NCBI RefSeq assembly: GCF_009758125.1
Contig: NZ_WRXO01000012.1
Coordinates: forward strand, 62,001 to 126,000
Reading direction: 5' to 3'
From: Chitinophaga oryziterrae
Lineage (GTDB): Bacteria > Bacteroidota > Bacteroidia > Chitinophagales > Chitinophagaceae
Length of the DNA: 64,000 bases
Positions 37,380 through 48,000 of the stretch are shown here, piece after piece. The translations under genes and the position numbers were made by a program. Position 1 is the stretch's first letter; each line of letters starts with the position of its first letter. The notes beneath the pieces are model-generated. The model was not told the DNA's origin, made no database searches, and saw only the letters and a list, made by a program, of their open reading frames with translations.

Positions 37380-38381
37380 ATGACCCTACCATTGTCAATT
37401 ACAACCCTCAATGGGCATGCTATACTTTTCGCGCCCGGTTTGCCCCTCGCCTTTACCAGTTTCCAGCTGCAGGGTGCTACCCCATATTATGCGCACAGTG
37501 ATAGTTTTGGCCACCTTATTTATCAGCAGATCACTACTGAAAGATATACTGCCTGGGTAAGTCATTATATCATTACTAATCCCGCTGATTTCAGGGTTAC
37601 TGCCAATGTAAGCGATCTGCTGATGCATTATACGGTAAAAGGCACCATGTATTATATGCTTGAAGATAAGGAAAGCCCCACCAGTGATCATCAGTTGAAT
37701 ATCGTGATTGCAGATAATCTGCATCATGTAATAAGGTTTAAGTCGCCGGGAATTTATATTGCGGTCAATGTACATCTTCCTATTGTTGAACTGGAAGAAT
37801 ACACCAACAGTTTTCCTGTTGTGAATCCCTTCCTCGAAAAAATAGAGCACGGTGACGCTGTTACTTTACTTGAACAAAGTATGGTTGCTCCTGAGCGCCT
37901 GCGGAATATTATTAACGATATTATGGAACGCCAGCTTCCCAGTATCGCCAGTGAAAAATACAGAGAACAAAAGACAGGAGAACTCATTATAGAATCACTC
38001 GATATGCTTTCACGTTACCTCACAGACAATAACGGCCTCAATGCGGCCGATCATGAAAAAGGAGAGCGCACAGAGATACATCTGCTGCAACATCTGCAGG
38101 CATCTTCTCCTCCTACATTAAAGCAACTGGCCAAGTTTGCCGGTACCAATGAAAAGAAACTGGAAGATATTTTCCGGTGCAGGCATGGACTGACAGTATA
38201 TGACTTCTTCCAGAATGCCAGGATGAAAATCATTTACCGGAAACTAACTGAAACATATACTCCTTTACAGGACCTGGCAGAAGAATTCGGATATACGGAT
38301 TATTCCAGCTTCTCCTATGCAGTAAAGAAACGGTTTGCATTTAGTCCCAGAGAACTGAGAAAGAAAAGCAAATTAGTATGA
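37380..38381 (+). CDS. AraC-family transcriptional regulator
   Basis: 333 residues. The C-terminal AraC HTH pair (about 240-328) is clear: PTLKQLAKFAGTNEKKLEDIFRC followed by LQDLAEEFGYTDYSSFSYAVKKRF and SPRELRKK. The N-terminal 200 residues are an unassigned ligand-sensing part. In Bacteroidota such regulators commonly control iron or siderophore uptake, in keeping with the divergent PepSY gene 262 bp away. Start ATG at 37380. Confidence 0.85.
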   Translation: MTLPLSITTLNGHAILFAPGLPLAFTSFQLQGATPYYAHSDSFGHLIYQQITTERYTAWVSHYIITNPADFRVTANVSDLLMHYTVKGTMYYMLEDKESPTSDHQLNIVIADNLHHVIRFKSPGIYIAVNVHLPIVELEEYTNSFPVVNPFLEKIEHGDAVTLLEQSMVAPERLRNIINDIMERQLPSIASEKYREQKTGELIIESLDMLSRYLTDNNGLNAADHEKGERTEIHLLQHLQASSPPTLKQLAKFAGTNEKKLEDIFRCRHGLTVYDFFQNARMKIIYRKLTETYTPLQDLAEEFGYTDYSSFSYAVKKRFAFSPRELRKKSKLV

Positions 38382-38396
38382 AAAGATATTCCCTGT

Positions 38397-38434
38397 CTCC
38401 AAACTTTTTTCTCTTAACCCTAGGTTATTTTAGT
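38397..38434 (+). promoter_or_regulatory. Box A promoter upstream of first GH2 gene
   Basis: TCTCCAAA (38397-38404) begins 30 bp before TATTTTAG (38427-38434), a near match to TAnnTTTG. The same geometry occurs at six other promoters in the window; see findings. The box is a one-base variant of TCTCCTAA. Confidence 0.45.
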
Positions 38435-38538
38435 CGCCCGTTTTCGAACTTTAGAGCGCGACTATAAAAAACATTTAATGGTATATTGAGGAAAAATAAC
38501 GTCCTGATTTTCTAATCGGGACATCATTTTTATAACCC

Positions 38539-40326
38539 ATGAAGCTCCTGATCTTTGTTATCCTGCTCATTCCCATTTATACAAAGGCAAATACCATTAC
38601 TTCCGGCTGGCACATGCAGCCAATACCAGTACAAACCCGCTGGGCTAAACAGGTAGACCCGGGCCATGTACTACCCGAATATCCCCGTCCGCAAATGGTA
38701 CGTAACAACTGGCAAAACCTGAATGGACTATGGAAATATGCCGTTACCGACTGGGACGCACCTTTACCTGCTGTATTTGACGGTGAAATACTGGTGCCCT
38801 TCCCGATTGAATCTGCCCTGTCCGGAGTCCGGCAGGCCTTTTACCCTATGCAGCGGTTATGGTATAAACGGACCATCACAAAACCTGATACAAAGAACGA
38901 TCAACGTGTACTGCTACATTTTGGCGCAGTAGACTGGAAAGCGACCGTTTATCTGAACGGGAAATTGATTGGCTCACACCTGGGTGGCTATCAGCATTTC
39001 TCTTTTGATATTACCGCATCATTGAAGAATGGTGAAAATGAGCTGGTGGTAAGTGTGTTCGATCCCACTAATATGGGTAACAACCCTCACGGCAAACAAA
39101 CATTACGCCCCAGGAATATCCTCTATACGGCCTGTAGTGGTATATGGCAGACAGTATGGATGGAGACGGTCCCTGCCGCCTATATCAACGCATTGTACAT
39201 GACACCTGATATTGATGCCAACTGTTTAGAGTTGCATGTATTCACCACAGGTACTTCAAAAGACTATACCATAGAAGCCATAGCCACTACTTCTGATAAT
39301 AAGGTTTCTACTATTACCGGTGCCCCGGGAGCTTTACTGGAATTACCGGTGGAGAACCCTCACCTATGGAGTCCCGACGATCCTTTTTTATATAATCTCT
39401 CTGTAAGATTATTATATAAAGGCAAGGTGATAGATACCGTGTACAGTTATTTTGGGATGCGGAAAATCTCAGTAAAAAATGAAAGGTTATATCTCAATAA
39501 TAAATACCTGTTTCATCTGGGAGTGCTGGACCAGGGTTACTGGCCGGAAGGATTATATACCGCGCCAACAGACAGCGCAATGCAGTTTGATATACAAACG
39601 ATCAAAGACATGGGATTTAACACCATCCGGAAACATGTGAAAGTAGAGCCTGACCGCTGGTACTATTATGCAGATAAATTAGGCATGCTGGTATGGCAGG
39701 ATATGATTACCTGCGCCAGTTATTCTGCTTTTTCAGCAGCTGAATTTGAATCGGAAAATGAGGATAATATATTACAGTTGCATAACTTCCCCTCTATTGT
39801 AATGTGGGTACTTTTTAATGAGGGATGGGGAAGATATGATCAGAAAAGACTGACCGGATATGTAAAAGAATTAGATCCTTCCCGGCTGGTGAACGGGCAT
39901 TCAGGGGAGAATATGGATGAAGATGCGCCCCCTTTATTAAGAGATATGTGGATCGGCAGCGATATTGCAGATATACACCGTTATCCGGGTCCCGGGCTGG
40001 CACCCACTTTACCCGGCAAAGCCAGTGTGCTGGGGGAATGGGGTGGCGTACGCGTAAGCACCCCTGGTCACCAGTGGAGTGCTTCCAAAAGCTGGGGATA
40101 CCTGGATGTTCCCGCAACTGAATTCGCCAGTCAATATGCATATATGATCCGCAAGTTATGCCGCTATGAAAAAGACGGGCTCTCGGGTTCTATCTATACC
40201 CAGCCTTATGATATCGAATCTGAGGAGAACGGGTTAATGACATACGACCGGAAAGTGATGAAAATCCCAATAGCTCAGCTAAAGAAGATCAATGCACAAG
40301 TATCAGTTGTCGAGATTACTCAGTAG
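38539..40326 (+). CDS. GH2 glycoside hydrolase, short form
   Basis: 595 residues with a signal peptide (about 1-18). GH2 sugar-binding domain about 55-210 (NLNGLWKYAV, WYKRTI, LHFGAVDWKATVYLNG), immunoglobulin-like domain about 215-310, TIM barrel thereafter. Acid/base Glu428 lies in WVLFNEGWG and the nucleophile Glu500 in LGEWGG. The family covers beta-galactosidase, beta-glucuronidase and beta-mannosidase activities; the sugar is not clear. It lacks the about 230-residue C-terminal tail found in its two paralogues. Its 3' end overlaps the convergent thioredoxin-like gene by 24 bp. Confidence 0.9.
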   Translation: MKLLIFVILLIPIYTKANTITSGWHMQPIPVQTRWAKQVDPGHVLPEYPRPQMVRNNWQNLNGLWKYAVTDWDAPLPAVFDGEILVPFPIESALSGVRQAFYPMQRLWYKRTITKPDTKNDQRVLLHFGAVDWKATVYLNGKLIGSHLGGYQHFSFDITASLKNGENELVVSVFDPTNMGNNPHGKQTLRPRNILYTACSGIWQTVWMETVPAAYINALYMTPDIDANCLELHVFTTGTSKDYTIEAIATTSDNKVSTITGAPGALLELPVENPHLWSPDDPFLYNLSVRLLYKGKVIDTVYSYFGMRKISVKNERLYLNNKYLFHLGVLDQGYWPEGLYTAPTDSAMQFDIQTIKDMGFNTIRKHVKVEPDRWYYYADKLGMLVWQDMITCASYSAFSAAEFESENEDNILQLHNFPSIVMWVLFNEGWGRYDQKRLTGYVKELDPSRLVNGHSGENMDEDAPPLLRDMWIGSDIADIHRYPGPGLAPTLPGKASVLGEWGGVRVSTPGHQWSASKSWGYLDVPATEFASQYAYMIRKLCRYEKDGLSGSIYTQPYDIESEENGLMTYDRKVMKIPIAQLKKINAQVSVVEITQ

Positions 40327-40797
40327 ATCGCTGGTGGGCACTTTGCCTGAAAACGTTTCCTGCAATTTTTTATCTCCGTTATACACTGCCATGAAAGGAA
40401 CTCCTTTTACTTTAAAAGAATCAATAAAGAAATTCTTATAATCCAGATTCATAGTAATATTAGGATATTTATCCAGCTTAAACTCTTTCATATAGTCTTT
40501 TACTTCTGAATAGGGAGAGTTGGTCACCATATAAATATGGGTATCCTTAAATTTATTGATGTCTTTAATGATATCTTCCAGCTGCGCACGACAGTAAGGA
40601 CAATAAGTAGCAAAATAAAAGAATAGTACAGGTTTTCCGGCAGGAATGTTCTGTGTACTTAAATAGGTAGTACTATCACTGAGCAACAAATTAAACGCCG
40701 GCATTTTAGTACCCACCCATTCTCCGGTTGTAGTACGCTCTTTAGCAAAACAGCCTGACAAACCAATCATTAATATCAATACGGTTAACAACTTCAT
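40303..40797 (-). CDS. Thioredoxin-fold lipoprotein with CPYC active site
   Basis: 164 residues with lipobox LIGLSGC, so anchored in the periplasm or on the outer membrane. The TlpA/AhpC-like fold is indicated by MPAFNLLLSD, GKPVLFFYFATYCPYCRAQLED and FKVKGVPFMAVYNGDK with the cis-Pro. CPYC is redox-competent. It shares a bidirectional operator with the GH2 gene at 40933 and has a paralogue at 55245 whose second Cys is lost. Role in the glycan locus is not obvious. Confidence 0.85.
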   Translation of the reverse strand: MKLLTVLILMIGLSGCFAKERTTTGEWVGTKMPAFNLLLSDSTTYLSTQNIPAGKPVLFFYFATYCPYCRAQLEDIIKDINKFKDTHIYMVTNSPYSEVKDYMKEFKLDKYPNITMNLDYKNFFIDSFKVKGVPFMAVYNGDKKLQETFSGKVPTSDLLSNLDN

Positions 40798-40817
40798 ACT
40801 GGGGAAATTTACATCTG

Positions 40818-40855
40818 TAAAAGTAGACCTACTACGCTTTGCAGCACTTAGGAGA
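40818..40855 (-). promoter_or_regulatory. Box A promoter of thioredoxin-like gene
   Basis: On the minus strand TCTCCTAA (40855-40848) starts 30 bp before TACTTTTA (40825-40818), the -7-like box. The gene start follows about 20 bp later. Confidence 0.6.
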
Positions 40856-40884
40856 TAGCGAATTATTTATTCGCTATCTCCTAA
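40848..40884. promoter_or_regulatory. Palindromic bidirectional operator
   Basis: TTAGGAGATAGCGAAT (40848-40863) and its exact reverse complement (40869-40884) flank a 5-nt spacer. Each arm ends in a box A that faces one of the divergent genes, thioredoxin-like (left) and GH2 (right), at the same 30-bp distance from its -7 box. Confidence 0.7.
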
Positions 40885-40914
40885 CAATTATATTCCGTCT
40901 TTAGGCTACTTTAT
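40877..40914 (+). promoter_or_regulatory. Box A promoter of second GH2 gene
   Basis: TCTCCTAA (40877-40884) starts 30 bp before TACTTTAT (40907-40914); the GH2 ATG is at 40933. Confidence 0.6.
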
Positions 40915-40932
40915 CTCACCCAAAATATAGCC

Positions 40933-43398
40933 ATGAGAATCTTACTCGGCCTCTGTTGCCTGTTACCCCTGATAGCATCTGCACAGTCTTCCATGCAAAC
41001 CCGCTGGGCTGCACAGGTAGATCCGGCACACCCGCTTCCCGAATATCCCCGCCCGCAAATGGTCCGTGAGCAATGGGAAAACCTGAACGGCCTCTGGGAT
41101 TATGCTATCACTGATAAAACAGCCACTGCCCCCAAACAATACGATGGGACCATCATCGTTCCTTACCCTATTGAGTCTGCCTTATCAGGTGTGAAAAGAG
41201 CATTGCTGCCCACACAACTGCTCTGGTATAAAAAAACACTGATCAAACATGCGGTGCAGAAAGATGAGCGCATTTTGCTGCATTTTGGAGCCGTAGACTG
41301 GCAGGCGACCGTCTATATCAATGGTAAAGAAATCGGTGCACACACGGGCGGTTATCAGCAATTTTCCCTGGATGTTACAGATGCCCTGCAACAGGAATAC
41401 AATGATCTTGTAGTGAGCGTATATGACCCTACCGATGAAGGACCTAATCCACATGGCAAACAGGTATTGCAGCCTCAGAATATCAACTATACTGCCAGCA
41501 GTGGCATATGGCAGACGGTATGGCTCGAAACAGTCCCCGCTGCCCATATCAGTAATGTACAGCTGACACCGGATATTGACAGCGGGCAACTGCGTATAAA
41601 AGTAAATGCCACCGGCACCACAAAAGATTATACCATCGAAGCGATTGCCTCCAATGGCAGTTCCGTAAAAGGGAATGTAAACAGCACTTTAATACTACCA
41701 GTTTCCAATGCCCATTACTGGAGCCCCAATGATCCCTTTTTATACAACCTCTCTGTGCGTTTATTATATAAAGGGAAAGTAACAGATACCATTGGCAGCT
41801 ATTTCGGTATGCGGAAAATCAGTGTGCAAAATGAAAGGCTATATCTAAACAATCAATATACTTTCCACCTGGGAGTACTGGACCAGGGCTTCTGGCCGGA
41901 CGGACTTTATACCGCTCCTACCGATGATGCCCTGCAGTTCGATATCAGGGCTATCCGGAACATGGGATTTAATACTATCCGCAAGCATATTAAAATAGAA
42001 CCCGACCGCTGGTATTACTATGCAGATAAACTGGGTGTACTGGTATGGCAGGATATGGTCACCTGCGCCAATGGCAGCAGGGAAGCCCAGGAGGAATTTG
42101 AAAAAGAGAACAAAGAGAATATCTCCCAATTGTATAATCACCCGTCTATTGTGGTATGGGTCCTTTTTAATGAAGGCTGGGCAAGGTACAACCAGGAAGA
42201 CCTGACCAAAGCATTAAAAAAAGCAGACCCATCCCGACTGGTAGACGGCCATTCCGGAGAGAACTATGACCGTGGCTCTCCGGAAAACCCTAACGACAAA
42301 TGGGCCGGCAGCGACCTTACAGACGTGCATGAATATCCGGGCCCGGGGCTGGCCCCTGCACTTCCCGGCAAGGCAAGAGTGCTGGGAGAATGGGGCGGCG
42401 TAAGAGTGGCCACTCCTTCCCATCAGTGGAACCCTGCCGAAGGCTGGGGTTATATCCAGGTATCCGCAGCGGGCTTCGCCAGCAAGTATGCCTTCATGCT
42501 CCGGCACCTGGCATTGTATGAGGAAGAAGGACTCTCCGGTGCTATTTATACCCAGCCCTTTGATGTGGAAACAGAAGAAAACGGACTGATTACTTATGAC
42601 AGAGAAGTTATCAAAATCCCTTCTGAGAAAATGCGACAGATCCATAGCGCTTTGCAACCGAATGCAAATAGTTATGCAGATCAATTGCAGCTACAACTGG
42701 CCGATACCGCCAACCCGGATAATCAATACGCAGCACTACTGGCACAATATAAACAGGGCAAAAAAGATCCTGAATTCATCCGTTCCCTGGCACAAATGGC
42801 GGTAAGGGTCAACGACAAAGTGAATGCGTCCAGGCTGAGTGGGGATTTTATCAGGACAACTCCCGATCTGTATACACGTGCGAATCTTAAGTTCATCGGT
42901 CAGTTTACCAATAGTGTAACAGACCCGGGATTCCAGTTCTTTCTTAAAAACAGGGAAAGGATTGATGCTGTATCAGGACAAGGTCAGGCAGAACAAAAGG
43001 TGATGAACATCATTTTCAGGGATGAGATCATGCCTTTCCTTACCAGCCAGGGCAATACCCCCAACTGGACAATGTTCGAAAAACATATTACCACACTATA
43101 TGGCGATCCCGGAGAGGAAATCTACCTGAGAGCCAGGGCTATACATAGCCTCAACAATAACGACTGGAATAACTTTTCTGCTGCCATCGTACCTTATATC
43201 CTAAAATACGGAGAAAGGGTATCTGCCAGTGAGCTGAATATTTTCGGGGCATTTGTGAGTGCGAATGCCGACCGGCTTTATAAGCTGGGCAAGAAAAAAG
43301 AAGCGATCGAATGGGAAGAAAAAGCACTGGCAATGGTAGCTGAAAAAGATAAGCCTGCTATAAAAGTAGCCCTGGAAGAAATGAAAAAGGAAAAATAA
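40933..43398 (+). CDS. GH2 glycoside hydrolase with TPR-like C-terminal tail
   Basis: 821 residues with a signal peptide (about 1-18, ends ASAQ). The GH2 part (about 20-570) has NLNGLWDYAI, acid/base Glu414 in WVLFNEGWA and nucleophile Glu486 in LGEWGG. Residues about 590-821 are a helical tail with repeat character (QYKQGKKDPEFIRSLAQMA, LYKLGKKKEAIEWEEKALAM) resembling TPR units, suggesting a protein-protein contact. Both catalytic residues are retained, so the enzyme should be active. It is closely similar to the GH2 at 48363 and to the shorter one at 38539, consistent with local duplication. Confidence 0.92.
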   Translation: MRILLGLCCLLPLIASAQSSMQTRWAAQVDPAHPLPEYPRPQMVREQWENLNGLWDYAITDKTATAPKQYDGTIIVPYPIESALSGVKRALLPTQLLWYKKTLIKHAVQKDERILLHFGAVDWQATVYINGKEIGAHTGGYQQFSLDVTDALQQEYNDLVVSVYDPTDEGPNPHGKQVLQPQNINYTASSGIWQTVWLETVPAAHISNVQLTPDIDSGQLRIKVNATGTTKDYTIEAIASNGSSVKGNVNSTLILPVSNAHYWSPNDPFLYNLSVRLLYKGKVTDTIGSYFGMRKISVQNERLYLNNQYTFHLGVLDQGFWPDGLYTAPTDDALQFDIRAIRNMGFNTIRKHIKIEPDRWYYYADKLGVLVWQDMVTCANGSREAQEEFEKENKENISQLYNHPSIVVWVLFNEGWARYNQEDLTKALKKADPSRLVDGHSGENYDRGSPENPNDKWAGSDLTDVHEYPGPGLAPALPGKARVLGEWGGVRVATPSHQWNPAEGWGYIQVSAAGFASKYAFMLRHLALYEEEGLSGAIYTQPFDVETEENGLITYDREVIKIPSEKMRQIHSALQPNANSYADQLQLQLADTANPDNQYAALLAQYKQGKKDPEFIRSLAQMAVRVNDKVNASRLSGDFIRTTPDLYTRANLKFIGQFTNSVTDPGFQFFLKNRERIDAVSGQGQAEQKVMNIIFRDEIMPFLTSQGNTPNWTMFEKHITTLYGDPGEEIYLRARAIHSLNNNDWNNFSAAIVPYILKYGERVSASELNIFGAFVSANADRLYKLGKKKEAIEWEEKALAMVAEKDKPAIKVALEEMKKEK

Positions 43399-43450
43399 GT
43401 GTGTGGATGTTACCTTTTTCAAAGTAATGCAATTTAAAGTCCACACACTT
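43397..43450 (+). terminator. Possible terminator after second GH2 gene
   Basis: AAGTGTGTGGA (43397-43407) pairs with TCCACACACTT (43440-43450), with a long 32-nt loop and a T-rich tract after it. Confidence 0.45.
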
Positions 43451-43524
43451 ATTTTATCCCTTGTAAGTGACGTTATAAAGACACAATTTTTTTTATCCCC
43501 TTGATGTTTCCCCCAAAACTCTTG

Positions 43525-45051
43525 TCATCCGATCCCGGCTTCGCCCGGGATACGGGTGGCAAAATCTTCTTTAGGGACAAAACTCTCTTTCACTACATAT
43601 CCCAGTAACAATCCACCAAAAGCAAGTGTAATAATGAAAGGGAATGCCTGGTAGCGTAATACGATAGGCGAGGCCACCACACTAAATACAAGATTGGATA
43701 TCCATACCAGCAGCATAATGATCAAAGCCTTTCTGTAATAGATACTTATTCTGGCAAAGCCTCCCAGGAACAGGAAACCTAAAAAGCTCAGGAAGAAAAT
43801 GATATTGATCATTGCCAGGATTGGCGGAAAAAATTCTGTTAACTGTATTTTCCTGTCTTTAGACAGCGACTTCACTTTATTCGTTTTATATCCGAACCAT
43901 ACCACTGCCATCTGATCTACTGAATCTTTTCCCATATTATCTATTGCCAGGAATTCAGGAGAAGGGGAATAATAATTCAACAGGTTAGGCAACAGGTAAT
44001 AACGGGCAAAAGCGGCCGGGTACTGACCAATCAGATAAGACCCATATTTTCCGTATAACGGCGCTACACCGGACCATCTCTTCAGATAAGGCGTAGTGCT
44101 GTCCTTCTTATATTTCTGCGCCAGATATACTTTCAGTGGCGCTTTTTCATCCCACAGATAGTAAATCCCCAACTCATTATCCGGACGTATTTTTACATGC
44201 TGCAGGGAGTCCATATGTTTAAGTGTAATCCCATGCAGTTTTTTGAATTGCTCAGGCACAGGTTTCCTGTCGGTCACCGGCACATGTGCATACATGAACA
44301 GTGCATTACTGCCCATCTGCCATCCGCCAAAAGCAGAGAACTGTGCCACTCCTGTTTTTTCCCCGAATTTTAAAGTAGTATAGGTGATAAACCATGATAC
44401 AGGCAACAGGATAATAACTAAAGAGAGGAGTTTTAGTTTAACAGTTCCCTTTGTCATCAGGATAGCCAGGATACTAATGAAAGGATAATACAGCGCATTA
44501 TATCTTACGGAGAATACGAAACCCAGCACCAGTGCATGCAGGATCAGCATACGCAGATTCGGCAGGTACAACAGCCATAATAAACTGGTTAACCATAACA
44601 CACTTAAAGCAGCAAATAAGGCATCACTGGAAACAAAGTTGCTGATATAAAACCAGAGAGGATTTAATACGAGCAGAAAAAATAATACCCGCATCACCCA
44701 TTTCCCGGGTTCTAATAAATAACGGACACTGAACAGGAAAAACAGGATACTGGCCTGCAACAATAAATACTGCACCAGCGCCATCCCTGTATCTGAGCGG
44801 TTGAACACACTGATAAACCGCAGGAACTTCGAATACCCTACCGGCCACATATTAATATTGACATTATTAAATGCCGCATCCAAATAGGAATAGGAGTCGG
44901 GCAGGAAATTAGGGAACGGGTATAACTTTTTAAAGATGAAAAACAGGATGAAAGCAGCGGCAACCGACAATAACAGGGAGATTTTATTCTCCCTGTTATG
45001 CCATATGTATTGCCTGAATTCACGGGGTAGTAAAGGTTGTTTAATTGTCAT
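43525..45051 (-). CDS. GT-C-like membrane glycosyltransferase, free-standing
   Basis: 508 residues with about ten hydrophobic segments. After the first membrane helix (about 27-45) comes FLPDSYSYLDAAFNN, an acidic loop at the position where GT-C enzymes (PMT/ArnT group) hold their catalytic Asp. These enzymes take sugars from polyprenyl-phosphate carriers on the periplasmic side. It lies 25 bp after the FAD/GT fusion gene, in one operon, and resembles that protein's C-terminal half. The family assignment rests on topology and the DSY loop, not on a named signature. Confidence 0.65.
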   Translation of the reverse strand: MTIKQPLLPREFRQYIWHNRENKISLLLSVAAAFILFFIFKKLYPFPNFLPDSYSYLDAAFNNVNINMWPVGYSKFLRFISVFNRSDTGMALVQYLLLQASILFFLFSVRYLLEPGKWVMRVLFFLLVLNPLWFYISNFVSSDALFAALSVLWLTSLLWLLYLPNLRMLILHALVLGFVFSVRYNALYYPFISILAILMTKGTVKLKLLSLVIILLPVSWFITYTTLKFGEKTGVAQFSAFGGWQMGSNALFMYAHVPVTDRKPVPEQFKKLHGITLKHMDSLQHVKIRPDNELGIYYLWDEKAPLKVYLAQKYKKDSTTPYLKRWSGVAPLYGKYGSYLIGQYPAAFARYYLLPNLLNYYSPSPEFLAIDNMGKDSVDQMAVVWFGYKTNKVKSLSKDRKIQLTEFFPPILAMINIIFFLSFLGFLFLGGFARISIYYRKALIIMLLVWISNLVFSVVASPIVLRYQAFPFIITLAFGGLLLGYVVKESFVPKEDFATRIPGEAGIG

Positions 45052-45076
45052 GGTTCGCCTTGGTTATTTTGAAAAA

Positions 45077-48000
45077 CTATTTTTCTTCAGTCATTGCCGC
45101 TTTCCATACATATTCCAACAGCAGCAATCCGAAAGCGAATGAAACAAGTAAGGGGAACAACTGGAAACGCAATGCTATGGAAGAAGCGAAAATGCTAAAT
45201 CCAAAATTCACGATCCATAAGGTAGTTACCAGTAATAGCGTTACAGAAAGCAGTGGATATGTCCTGATTCCTTTCAGTACAACAAATCCTATCACACCTA
45301 ATACAAATAAGATATTCAATACCGCAGCAGTAACAGGATAAAAATCCAGTGCGGATACTTTCAGGTCTTTAAAGATGGTCGTTACTTTCCTGCTTTTATA
45401 TCCAAACCAGAACTCCGCAATGGGCGCTACACTATCTTTCCCCATATTGTAAGTGTCCAGGAATTCTACCGGGGGCACATAATACTTCAACGCATTAGGC
45501 ATTAAATAATACTCTGCGAATTGCTTTGGATATTGTTTGATCAGGTAAGCGCCATAATCCGCATACAAAGGCCCCACCGTTGCCCAGCGTTTTAAGATAC
45601 TGGCGGAAGAATCCTTTATGAACCGGTGCTGCATGTATATCTGTAAAGGCGACTGAGGGTCCCACATGTACCAGGTATTAGCCTGGAATAATTCCTGAGG
45701 ATGTTTCCGTACGTCCTTTGTAGAATCGAAATAAGTACGCACCATACCATCCAGTTCTTTGAACCGGGAAGGCAGTGGTTTATCTTTTTTATCTTTTACA
45801 TACCGGTAAGCATAGAGTGCATTATTAGCCATCTGCCATCCACTGAAAGGAGAAAACTGGCGGATGCCTGTTAACCTGTTATACTGGTTACTGGTATGGT
45901 ACATAAACCCTGCTATTACCAGGAAGCTGGCCGCAATACCGGTCACTTTCACGAGAATACGCTGGCGCGACAGGATGAAAGCCAGCGTAGCTATCAATGG
46001 ATAAAACAAGGCATTGTACCGCACGGTGAAAGCCATCAATAGTAACAGCGCATGAATGGCAATCAACCTTGGAGTTGGCTTTTGCAGTATCCATAATAAT
46101 GTGGTGAACCAGAGTAAACTCAGGGAAAGGAAAAGCGCATCACTGGAAATATAATTACTCATGTAGAGGAATACGGGATTACCCGCCAGGCAGGCAAACA
46201 ACAGGATGCTGACCAGTTTGCCCGGCTTATAAAAATAGCGCAGGGTAAAGAAGAAGTACAAAGCGCTGAATTGCAGTAACAGATACTGAAAGAGGACCAG
46301 CGCCACATCCGAATGCGTGAACGTACTGAAGATACGCAGGAACTTCGAGTAGCCTACAGGATAGGTGTTAATATTTAGATTCAGGTATGCAGATTCAAGG
46401 TATACGTAAGAATCCCCGTCAATAAATCCTGCATGAGGATACATGTATTTAAATATGATGAACAGCGACAGGATACCGATACCGCCTACCCAGAGCAATG
46501 CCCTGTTCAGTGGATTATGTAATAAATAATCCTTAAAGGAAGGCTGTACCTGACTCGCCGGTATTGCAACAGGTGTGTCAGTTACAGCCTTCTCTTCATG
46601 GTATTCCTGTTCTGTATTGATAGCCCAGATATTCTCTTTGGAAGTGATACCGGCAGCGATATTATCCACAGCAACCATGGCAGTCAGCATGGAGTGGTCT
46701 GCATTATTATATTTATGCATCCCGTTGCGGCCAACCAGGAAAAGGTTTTCCAGGGTATCTGTATATGCTTTTACTTTATCAAAATGTTCATAAGCGCCAA
46801 AGTAAGCAGGATATGTTTTTTCTACTCTTAACACCGTACTGTCCAGCACATTTTCAACAGTAGCCAATCCTATTTTTTCCAGTTCCGCGATGGCCAGTGC
46901 TGAAATTTCTTCATCAGGCAGTTTCCAGAAAGCATCTGTTTCATTGCAGAAGTATTCCATTCCCACCCATATGGTATCCGGGTCATTTACCAGGTAAGGG
47001 CTCCAGTTGTTGAAGAGTTGTAGCCGTCCAACGGTTACTTCCTTCTCCTGTATATAGATCCAGGTATCTTCCAGGGAGAGTGCTTTCCATTCACCGGTAT
47101 GTTTGTCCAGGTAAGAAAGGCGTTTAAGCAGAATACCTACGGTAATGAAATCACGGTATTGTAATCCGGATGCGATTTCTTTCACATTGAGCGGCACAGG
47201 ACCGGCAATTCCGGCAATCAGTTCTTTCACCGGCATGGTACTGAAGAAATAATCCCCATCCAGGTGAAGAGCTTCGTTCGTTTGTTTATTAACAGCAGTG
47301 ACGGCTGTTACCTTATTCTCTTCTGCAAGGATATATTTTACATCATGATGCATGTGGATGATACCACCCATTTCCTGCACCTGCCGGGCTACTTCTTCCC
47401 ATAATTGTCCCGGCCCGAACTTTGGATACAAGAACTGTTCTATCAGGCTTGTTTCGGTATCTTTCTGAGAGATATCCCCTGTTTTCTTTTTCTTCGTTAA
47501 TTCCTGCAGAGCGTGTTGAATCGCTTTTGTTATACTAACTCCTTTGATCCTTTGGGCGCCCCATTCTGCAGGGATTTCGTGACAGGGAACTCCCCATACT
47601 TTTTCCGTATAATCTTTAAAGAAGAGGTTATATAGTGTTAGTCCGAACCGGTTGATCATAAAATCTTCCAGGCTCTTTTCGGGTTTACGGGGGAATAATT
47701 GTGCTTTCAGGTAAGAGAAAAGAATTGCGAAGGTCCTGAATACGCCAAGTTTGCGCAGGGTTTCTATTGATAGTGTAATAGGGTATGTAAAGAATTTACG
47801 CAGGAAATATATTCTTGAAAGGCGTTTCCTTACCAGCATTACTTTATCGCCGTCCTGCGGAGTGCTGTCCGCATTTACTTCCCTGGATTTATTCTGATAA
47901 TTAATAGTAAAAGACGACCCTGCTTCCTGTTGGGGAGGCATAATATTCATCCACCAGTTCATTACCCTGTCCGATTTGGAAAAGAACCGGTGACCGCCGA

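Noticed and set aside
42214..42684. A 156-codon minus-strand frame
   Set aside because: Antisense to the GH2 catalytic region; no signal, domain or promoter support.
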